Assembly (NCBI GenBank): GCA_003164475.1
Contig: PLTL01000287.1
Coordinates: forward strand, 161 to 12,304
Origin: Candidatus Dormiibacterota bacterium
GTDB taxonomy: Bacteria; Chloroflexota; Dormibacteria; UBA8260; Bog-877
Reading direction: 5' to 3'
Length of the DNA stretch: 12,144 nt
Translations under genes and position numbers: made by a program
The notes under the pieces: generated by a model
Database searches by the model: none
The model's input: only the letters and a program-made list of their open reading frames with translations
What the model was told of the DNA's origin: nothing
Shown: piece after piece, positions 6,825-12,144 of the stretch
Layout: each line of letters starts with the position of its first letter
Position numbering within the stretch: the stretch's first letter is position 1

Positions 6825-7490
6825 ATGGATTTCACGCTTGAGGTGGCGCCGCGCTTGACCGTGGGGCGACACGTCTCCAGCCTACGGCGCCAGGGCCTGG
6901 TCCCCGGCATCGTCTATGGCCACGCGGTGACCCCGTTCGCGGTGGAAGTCCCCGACAGGGAGTTCTCCCGGGTCTTTCACCGGGCCGGCCGCAGCCACCT
7001 GCTCCAGCTCAAAGTTGAGGGGGAACCCTCCACCCGGCCGGTGCTGATCAAGGAGCTTCAGCTCAATCCCAGGACGGCGGCGGCGGTCCACGTGGACTTC
7101 TTCCAGGTCAACCTGCTGGAAAAGCTCACGGTCCAGGTTCCGGTGGTCCTGGTCGGCGAGCCGCCTGCGATCAAACTCAACGTTGGCGAGCTGCTCCACC
7201 TGGTACACCAGATCGAGGTCAGCTGCCTGCCGGACGCCATCCCCGGGGAGATCGACATCGACATCTCGGAGTTGGCCGCCATCGACGATGCGGTGCGAAT
7301 CGGTGCGATCCGGCTTCCCGAGGGGGTGGAGCTGGCCGGCACCATAGACCCGGAGGAGGTCATCGCCAAGATCGCGCCGACCAGGGTCCAAGAGGAGGAG
7401 GAGGTCCCCGCCGCGGCCGAGGCGGGCGCCCTGCCTGCCGCCGGTGCCGAGGGCCCGCCGGAAGTCGAGGCCGGATCCGAGGAGCCCTAG
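6825..7490 (+). CDS. rplY: 50S ribosomal protein L25, long Ctc form
   Basis: A 221-residue bL25 of the long (Ctc/TL5) form, which binds 5S rRNA in the central protuberance of the large ribosomal subunit. The N-terminal L25 domain spans roughly residues 1-90 and contains GRHVSSLRRQGLVPGIVYGH and VLIKELQLNPRTAAAVHVDFFQV. The C-terminal TL5-type beta domain, about 92-185, contains LTVQVPVVLVGEPPAIK and DIDISELAAIDDAVRI. The tail from about 188 is rich in Glu and Ala, as usual in this form. ATG 6825 follows GGTGGAGG with short spacing; longer in-frame starts overlap the previous gene without family similarity. The stop TAG lies in a CTAG shared with the convergent rarA stop. Confidence 0.95.
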   Translation: MDFTLEVAPRLTVGRHVSSLRRQGLVPGIVYGHAVTPFAVEVPDREFSRVFHRAGRSHLLQLKVEGEPSTRPVLIKELQLNPRTAAAVHVDFFQVNLLEKLTVQVPVVLVGEPPAIKLNVGELLHLVHQIEVSCLPDAIPGEIDIDISELAAIDDAVRIGAIRLPEGVELAGTIDPEEVIAKIAPTRVQEEEEVPAAAEAGALPAAGAEGPPEVEAGSEEP

Positions 7491-7500
7491 GGGCTGCTCC
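7481..7500. repeat. Inverted repeat over the shared rplY/rarA stop codons
   Basis: GGAGC (7481-7485) pairs with GCTCC (7496-7500), and inside it CCCTAGGG (7485-7492) is a perfect palindrome. The CTAG at 7487-7490 supplies the TAG stop of both convergent genes. The repeat could act as a compact terminator in both directions, although it lacks a T-run. Confidence 0.4.
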
Positions 7501-8866
7501 CGGGGCCTTTCCGCCGCTCGCGGATGGTGCGGAGCCGTTCCGCCATGGCCGCCTCCTCTCCGTGCCGGGAGGGCTGGTAGTACTCCCTCCCCGCGAGCTC
7601 ACTGGGCAGGTGGGGATGGCTGACCAGGGCGTCGGGCTCGCCGTGGGCGTACTGGTAGCCCTTCCCGTAACCACGCTGGCGATCTCGATCGGTCACCGCA
7701 TTGCGCAGGTGGAGTGGTACTGGCAGGTGGAGCCGGGAGCGGACGTCCTCACTGGCCGCCCCGTAGGCGCGGTAGACGCTGTTGCTCTTGGGTGCCATGG
7801 CCAGGAAGATCGCGGCTTCGGCCAGCGGGAGTCGGCACTCCGGCATGCCCACGACCTGGGTGGCCTGGTGCGCCGCAACCGCCATCTCCAGCGCCAGGGG
7901 ATGGGCCAGCCCGACGTCCTCGGCGGCGAGGATCACCATCCGCCGGGCAGGCACCAGCGGATCCTCCCCGGCCTCCAGCAGCCGGGCCAGCCAATAGACC
8001 GAGGCGTCCGGGTCGCTCCCCCGCATCGACTTGATGAAGGCGGACAGCAGCTGGTAGTGGAGGTCCCCCGCCCGGTCGTGGCGCAGCACCGGGCTGCTCA
8101 GCGCTCGTCCCACCAGAGCCAGGTTGAGAGTCGACCCGTCGGCGGCGCCGGCGGCGGCCTGCTCCAGGGCGTTCAGCATGGTCCTGGCATCCCCGCCCGA
8201 GCGAGCCACCAGCAGATCCCTTGCGGCTGCGTCGAGGCCAAGGCGGCGGCTCCCGAGTCCCCGTTCTCGGTCCTGGAGTGCCCGAGTGAGCAGCTCCGAG
8301 AGGGCGGCGTCGGGTAGGGGCTCCAGCTCGAACACCTGGACCCGGGAGAGCAGGGCCCCGGTCAGCTGGAAGCTGGGATTCTCGATCGTCGCCCCGATCA
8401 GGGTGAGCAGCCCGCTCTCCACGTGAGGCAGGAGCGCGTCCTGCTGGGTGCGGCTGAAGTGGTGGATCTCGTCCAGGAAGAGCACGGTTCGCTGGCCCAC
8501 CCGAGCGCGGGCACGAGCCTCGGTCACCGTGGAGCGTATCTCGGCCACCCCGGCGCTGACCGCTGAAAGGGAGACGAGATGGGCGGCCCGGGAACTTGCC
8601 AGGAGCTGGGCCAGCGTGGTCTTGCCGCTCCCGGGTGGGCCGACCAGGACCATCGACGGCAGGGGGCCGCCCTCGAGCACGGCCCGAAGCGCCCCATCCT
8701 TCCCCAGCAGGTGCTCTTGGCCCAGCAGCTCCTGCGGTCCTGTGGGTCGGAGTCGGGCGGCCAAGGGAACCGGACCGGCGAGTGCCGGCGTGATGGGGGC
8801 TGACGCCGGAGGCTCTGAGGAGGCCATCGCACCCGACCGGGGCTCAAGCGGCAGCTCGCTTTCCAT
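7487..8866 (-). CDS. rarA: Replication-associated recombination protein A (RarA/MgsA), AAA+ ATPase
   Basis: A 459-residue AAA+ ATPase of the RarA/MgsA/WRNIP1 family, a clamp-loader-like protein acting at stalled replication forks with SSB. RarA domains are in order: the N-terminal PLAARLRPTGPQELLGQEHLL box, Walker A GPPGSGKTT at 76-84, Walker B LFLDEIHHF at about 129-137, the IENPSF sensor 1 segment at 161-166, and sensor 2 SGGDARTMLNALE. The tetramerisation domain includes YQLLSAFIKSMRGSDPDASVYWLARLLEAGEDP and the C-terminal GYGKGYQYAHGEPDALVSHPHLPSELAGREYYQP. ATG 8866 gives the normal length; the frame is open to 9070, but that extra part is not RarA-like. A start at 8827 is also possible, since neither ATG has a strong ribosome-binding site. 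Confidence 0.95.
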   Translation of the reverse strand: MESELPLEPRSGAMASSEPPASAPITPALAGPVPLAARLRPTGPQELLGQEHLLGKDGALRAVLEGGPLPSMVLVGPPGSGKTTLAQLLASSRAAHLVSLSAVSAGVAEIRSTVTEARARARVGQRTVLFLDEIHHFSRTQQDALLPHVESGLLTLIGATIENPSFQLTGALLSRVQVFELEPLPDAALSELLTRALQDRERGLGSRRLGLDAAARDLLVARSGGDARTMLNALEQAAAGAADGSTLNLALVGRALSSPVLRHDRAGDLHYQLLSAFIKSMRGSDPDASVYWLARLLEAGEDPLVPARRMVILAAEDVGLAHPLALEMAVAAHQATQVVGMPECRLPLAEAAIFLAMAPKSNSVYRAYGAASEDVRSRLHLPVPLHLRNAVTDRDRQRGYGKGYQYAHGEPDALVSHPHLPSELAGREYYQPSRHGEEAAMAERLRTIRERRKGPGSSP

Positions 8867-9870
8867 GCCCCCATTCTTGTCGGTCGGTGGGCTCCTGGTG
8901 TGCGCCGGTGCGTATTGAGTGCGCAACCTCTCGGAACCCGAGGTGCCGGCACCGACTCCACTCAGATCCGCTGGTGTGGGCATCGACTTCCTGGCCGACG
9001 CTTGGGAGGCGGACCGTCGCCAGGAGATGTTGGTGGCCATGCGAACCGCCGATAAGCGCGCAGAGAGCACCGGTCTTGGCCATGGTCCGGCTGGTCTCGG
9101 GATCGGCGCCCTTCCGGCCCGGGATGGCCCCGAGAGGATGCTCCCCGTCGGCTGGACGCAGCCCGGGTTCGTCGAGCTTGGCCGAGTTCAGCTCTCAAGC
9201 CCCAGACACGCACCCTTCTTGAGCACCTCAGGAATAGCTCCCGCTCGTAGCCGGATGCTGCATCGTGTCCGCGGGTCCACCGTCCTCATGCCCGGCACTT
9301 GTGGGGTCGCTGCTCCCGCCACCGAGTCCACCCGCCTGGTCCCCTCCGTCGATCCATCAAACAACACGTCTGCTCACTGCGGATCGGCCTATCGCCAAGG
9401 CGAGATGAGTGAGAATGGCTCGGCAGCACCGTCTGAATTGGTCCGAGGATGCCGGCAATGATTGGATCTGCTCCGCGAGCCGTCGGAATCCTAGACTCAA
9501 CTACGGCGGTCTGGTGCCCTTGCTCTCGACGCCCAGGTGCTGGGCTCGTCTCGGTCACCTGGCCTGCTTGCACAGTCCGTAGGAGCTGCACCTGTTAACT
9601 CTCGGACGAGTCTGTCACACTTGCTCGAGCCCGGTGAGCGCGCATGGTCTGGATGTGTGGGTGCCACGCGATGCCCAATGGCTGGCGGGTTCGACGCCGA
9701 GATCGCAGTCGTTGGAGGGAACCGCACAGCCTCCACGCTGCTCGTTCGAGCTCGCTGCCGCGGAAGCCAACCGGGGCTGGTCCTATGGGCGAACCGGTGG
9801 CTCGCAGCGCCTGGGATGTTTGGATCGGCGGGGCCACACGCGAATCTCCCGCGTCTCCCACACGAACCGT

Positions 9871-9895
9871 TCACCGTTCGCGGTGACGTGCTTTT
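9871..9895 (+). terminator. Weak terminator-like hairpin with UUCG loop
   Basis: TCACCG (9871-9876) and CGGTGA (9881-9886) flank the tetraloop TTCG, and four T residues follow at 9892-9895. The stem is only six base pairs and the T-run is short and five bases away, so this is a weak candidate for the + strand. Confidence 0.3.
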
Positions 9896-10022
9896 CCAAC
9901 CCGCCCAGCAAGGCACAGAATCGCTCGACCCCGCACATTCGGTGCCGAGGATCGGTGGCCGCGATTCGCATTGTGCCGGATCCGCCGCCTAGCGTCGATC
10001 CCGATTCGTTCGCCGTGTAGAC

Positions 10023-10029
10023 AAAGGAG
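10023..10029 (+). promoter_or_regulatory. Ribosome-binding site that fixes the M14 hydrolase start
   Basis: AAAGGAG is a strong Shine-Dalgarno sequence eight bases before GTG 10038. The other in-frame GTG at 10029 begins on the last base of this site and so cannot use it, which decides for 10038. Confidence 0.75.
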
Positions 10030-10037
10030 TGAGTGAC

Positions 10038-11003
10038 GTGACTTCAGAAGCGCGGACGTTGAGAGATGCGATCGTTTGGGAGGACCATCTCATCCCGTCG
10101 ACCCTGGCAAACCGCACCGTCGCCGTCCGGGTGGGGCGAGTCGGTGCTGGGCATCCGGTCGGCGTGCTGACCGCCAGTGTCCACGGCGATGAAGGACCCT
10201 GGGGGACTCTGGCCATCAACCGGCTCCTCGAGCAAACCCCTTTGAGCGAGCTTGCCGGCTGCCTGAGGATCGTCCCGGTGGCAAACCCCTTGGCCACCGA
10301 ACTTGATGCGCGCCAGAGTGATCTCGATCTCCTGGACCTCAACAACGCCTTCCCGGGCGACACCAACGGCACTCACACTCAGAGGCTCGCAGCGGTGTTG
10401 GCCGTGCAGGTGCTCGACGGGGCCGATGTCGTCCTGGATGTGCACGGCGGCGGAAGCTGGAACATTAACTGCTTCACCTACCGCTTTCCGGGCAGCCACG
10501 AACTCGCGGAGTGGATTGGCACACCTCTGATCCACGAGGGACCGGACAGGCCGACAAGTCTAACCGGCTATGCGCGCAGCCGCGGGGCTACCGCCGTGTG
10601 GATCGAGATGGGTGGAAGAGGAGATCGTGAGGAGGATCGAGCTGCGACCGTCACCGCTGGTTTGCGCCGGGCTCTCGGCAAGGCGGGCGTGCTGAGCGAA
10701 GCGGGCATTGCTCCCGGCCGCGGACTTGTGGCTCGCCGCCAGATAGCACTCTGCACAGCGTCACCGGGGATCTATCTTCCGATCAAACGCGAAGCCGATC
10801 TGGGTACCATCGTCGTGCAGGGCACGCTGATTGGACAACTGCTTGATCCCATCTCCAGCGAGATCCTTGAGAGCTTCCACGCTCCCTACGCGAAGTCCGC
10901 TCTGGCCCTTCTCCGCCCCACCATGGCACGGATCGAAGGTCCAGGGAAGGTCGTCGCGATCGTCTCCGACGTGACCGACTCGCTTGAGGCGGGCCTGAGT
11001 TGA
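10038..11003 (+). CDS. AstE/AspA-like M14 zinc hydrolase (succinylglutamate desuccinylase/aspartoacylase family)
   Basis: A 321-residue member of the succinylglutamate desuccinylase/aspartoacylase branch of the M14 zinc carboxypeptidase superfamily; such enzymes cut N-acyl amide bonds. The zinc ligands are visible as SVHGDEGPWG (His49, Glu52) and VVLDVHGGG (His136). The substrate-binding NPLATELDAR segment includes Arg92, and Glu190 in AVWIEMGGRG is the likely catalytic base. One deviation stands out: the usual DLNR before FPG is DLNN (100-103), replacing an Arg expected to help grip the substrate carboxylate. The C-terminal part (about 225-310) is the expected beta-rich domain with GIYLPI and GTIVVQGTLIGQLLDP. 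The true substrate is unknown. Codons are less GC-biased than in the left half, suggesting possible transfer. Confidence 0.88.
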   Translation: MTSEARTLRDAIVWEDHLIPSTLANRTVAVRVGRVGAGHPVGVLTASVHGDEGPWGTLAINRLLEQTPLSELAGCLRIVPVANPLATELDARQSDLDLLDLNNAFPGDTNGTHTQRLAAVLAVQVLDGADVVLDVHGGGSWNINCFTYRFPGSHELAEWIGTPLIHEGPDRPTSLTGYARSRGATAVWIEMGGRGDREEDRAATVTAGLRRALGKAGVLSEAGIAPGRGLVARRQIALCTASPGIYLPIKREADLGTIVVQGTLIGQLLDPISSEILESFHAPYAKSALALLRPTMARIEGPGKVVAIVSDVTDSLEAGLS

Positions 11004-11300
11004 CAGCGATCAAGGGTAAGCTCACCACTCGACAATGGCCGGCAAGGGACGCCACCATGTAGTGGCCGGTAGACTCACCGTGACCGTTGCAGCTGCCATC
11101 GCGTTCCTCAGAGGTCGTCAGACGGTGTACATGCCTGCCTTGTGCACAGAGCAGGATCCCCATTCAATGGGATGTTGGGGGCTGCCTCAAGTGTCCGCAC
11201 GTTGACTCCCTCGGCGCGGTGGGAAGATGTCCCAGTGCCGAGCCCGCGAGCCCGGCGTCCTCGTCTTGCCTACGAAACCGAACCGACCGGAGATGTTCCT
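11004..11300. other. Intergenic stretch with a possible 56-residue ORF
   Basis: This 297-base gap separates the convergent M14 hydrolase and hydantoinase genes. A short plus-strand frame, ATG 11035 to TGA 11205, encodes 56 residues including GRLTVTVAAAIAFLRGRQ and VYMPALCTEQDP. It has no good ribosome-binding site and no recognised family. CCCAT/ATGGG around TCA (11159-11171) forms a five-base hairpin without a T-run. TGGCCGG occurs twice near 11036 and 11063. No clear terminator was found. Confidence 0.4.
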
Positions 11301-12144
11301 CTAGGGTACACCTCGCCTCACATCCGCAAGCAGACGCCGAGGAATCAGCTGGCCCCGCGGTGCCGCGCTCGCGAACTGCGCTCCCTCAACTACCACGACG
11401 CCTCCCTTGACCGTCGCCACCGGCCAAGCGCCGACCCGCCATCCCTCCCAGGGAGTGTAGTCAGACTCGTGCAGGATCGCAGCGCTAATAGTCACTTCAC
11501 GACGAGGATCGATCACCGCTAGGTCGGCATCGCTGCCGACAGCGATCGCTCCTTTGCGCGGATAGAGCCCCATGATCTTGGCGGCATTGGCCGACGTGAG
11601 CTCCACAAAACGATTCAGGCCCATGCCGCGCCGCTGGACCACCTCCGAAAAGATGATGGCCATGCGCGGCTCCACTCCGGCATTGCCCCCGGTGACATTG
11701 TCAATCCGGCGCCCAGCCGTCTTGACTGCGTAGGTTGTGCATAGCTCATCAGTTGCAAATGTCGCGATCTCCCCGTGCGCGACTCCTTTCCAGAGTGCCC
11801 GCGTGTCCTCCTTGCTCTTGATGGAAGGATACGTGTGGTACTTCATGCCGTCCGGCTCATGGTAGGCCGCGTCGGTGTGCAAGGCGTACTGGTGCAGGGT
11901 CTCCCCAAACACCGCCACGCCGTGAGAGCGGCCCTCAGCGATGGCCTGAACCCCAGCCGCGGCGCTCACATGCATCATGTAGACCACAGTGCCTGGGACG
12001 CTCGCGGCGAGTCCGATCACACGCCGAAATGATAGCCCCTCAGAGAGCGCACTGTGAACCTCCGGCATGTGCTCGAAGCCGACGCGTCCCTCCCGGAAGA
12101 GCTTCCGGTACATGTGCATGACTAGTGTCCTGTACCGGAGATAA
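11301..12144 (-). CDS. D-hydantoinase/dihydropyrimidinase, C-terminal part (5' end outside window)
   Basis: Amidohydrolase of the hydantoinase/dihydropyrimidinase family, opening cyclic imide rings such as hydantoins or dihydropyrimidines. The frame stays open to the right edge (YLRYRTLVM before MHMYRKLF), so the ATG at 12119 is internal. About 280 of a usual ~460-480 residues are visible. The HVSAAAGVQAI strand carries a metal-ligand His. The stretch after ALWKGVAHGEIATFATDELCTTYAVK includes the conserved active-site Asp (ATDE), and GRRIDNVTGGNAGVEPRMAIIFSEVV and LTSANAAKIMGLYPRKGAIAVGSDADLAVIDP are hallmark segments. The carboxylated Lys and HxH motif should lie beyond the window. It is convergent with the M14 hydrolase. 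Hydantoinase versus dihydropyrimidinase or phenylhydantoinase specificity cannot be told. Confidence 0.92.
   Translation of the reverse strand, partial: YLRYRTLVMHMYRKLFREGRVGFEHMPEVHSALSEGLSFRRVIGLAASVPGTVVYMMHVSAAAGVQAIAEGRSHGVAVFGETLHQYALHTDAAYHEPDGMKYHTYPSIKSKEDTRALWKGVAHGEIATFATDELCTTYAVKTAGRRIDNVTGGNAGVEPRMAIIFSEVVQRRGMGLNRFVELTSANAAKIMGLYPRKGAIAVGSDADLAVIDPRREVTISAAILHESDYTPWEGWRVGAWPVATVKGGVVVVEGAQFASAAPRGQLIPRRLLADVRRGVP

Larger units (their letters stand above)
8867..10037. other. Gene-poor stretch between rarA and the M14 hydrolase
   Basis: About 1.17 kb with no recognisable intact gene on either strand. The plus frame from GTG 8919 to 9461 (180 codons) is open and its first third (GIDFLADAWEADRRQEMLVAMRTADKR) looks protein-like, but it has no ribosome-binding site and later codons look random. 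On the minus strand, 9783-9971 encodes 62 residues including CALLGGLEKHVTANGERFVWETREIRV, which looks like a piece of a real protein I cannot name. The DNA becomes less GC-rich rightward from about 9.2 kb. Decayed genes from an old insertion would explain this, but no terminal repeats or transposase motif were seen. Confidence 0.5.

Noticed and set aside
7562..8317. 251-codon plus-strand frame opposite rarA
   Set aside because: It is a shadow of the clearly coding rarA frame and resembles no known protein.
8867..9070. 68-residue N-terminal extension of RarA
   Set aside because: Its composition is unlike the family and unlike the rest of the protein; ATG 8866 gives the normal RarA length.
8919..9461. 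180-codon plus-strand frame as a gene
   Set aside because: No ribosome-binding site, no recognised domain, and codon use becomes irregular after the first third; kept only as part of the gene-poor region.
9680..9700. GGGTTCGAC resembling a tRNA T-loop
   Set aside because: The flanking bases do not form a proper T-stem and no anticodon or acceptor arm is present.
11000..11005. Perfect TTGACA -35 box
   Set aside because: It overlaps the stop codon of the M14 gene and no -10 box lies at the right distance, so it is probably chance.
11035..11205. 56-residue ORF as a confident small gene
   Set aside because: It lacks a ribosome-binding site and any recognisable motif, so it is mentioned only within the intergenic entry.

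Overview
The window is a high-GC bacterial chromosome segment. The left ~8.9 kb has the strong G/C third-position bias of a GC-rich genome, with GTG starts and genes abutting or overlapping. From about 9.0 kb rightward the DNA reads less GC-rich and less densely coded. The gene set (methylmalonyl-CoA mutase B12 subunit and MeaB, acyl-CoA dehydrogenase, PadR, YacP-like NYN protein, long-form L25, RarA) suits a heterotrophic actinobacterium or a related high-GC lineage such as Chloroflexota/Dormibacterota. The sequence alone does not settle the phylum.

Layout. 1-1047: 3' part of an acyl-CoA dehydrogenase. 1156-1706: a PadR regulator overlapping a small YPxxFRxRYGxEL protein. 1707-2382: no intact gene, but a likely universal stress protein remnant. 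2383-3683: a Dabb-domain protein overlapping a D-2-hydroxyacid dehydrogenase. 3684-4116: non-coding, with two hairpins. 4117-5142: MeaB-type GTPase. 5280-5807 (minus): YacP-like NYN nuclease-fold protein, with a possible hypothetical gene just upstream (5817-6266, minus). 6317-6739: cobalamin-binding small subunit of methylmalonyl-CoA mutase. 6825-7490: ribosomal protein L25. 7487-8866 (minus): RarA, whose stop shares a CTAG with the L25 stop. 8867-10037: about 1.2 kb with no recognisable intact gene. 10038-11003: AstE/AspA-like M14 zinc hydrolase. 11004-11300: intergenic. 11301-12144 (minus): C-terminal part of a D-hydantoinase/dihydropyrimidinase running off the right edge.

How the genes may work together. 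The acyl-CoA dehydrogenase, MeaB and B12-binding subunit fit fatty-acid or branched-chain amino-acid breakdown through propionyl-CoA and methylmalonyl-CoA to succinyl-CoA, with MeaB loading and protecting the B12 mutase. L25, RarA and the NYN protein are housekeeping. The right-hand pair, an N-acyl/aspartoacylase-like hydrolase facing a hydantoinase, looks like an accessory amide or cyclic-imide catabolic locus, separated from the core by the gene-poor stretch.

I found no CRISPR array, tRNA, rRNA or intact mobile element, and no clear evidence of a wholly new system. The points most worth a second look are the DLNN substitution in the M14 hydrolase, the gene-poor boundary region, the PadR/small-protein pair and the overlapping Dabb/dehydrogenase pair.
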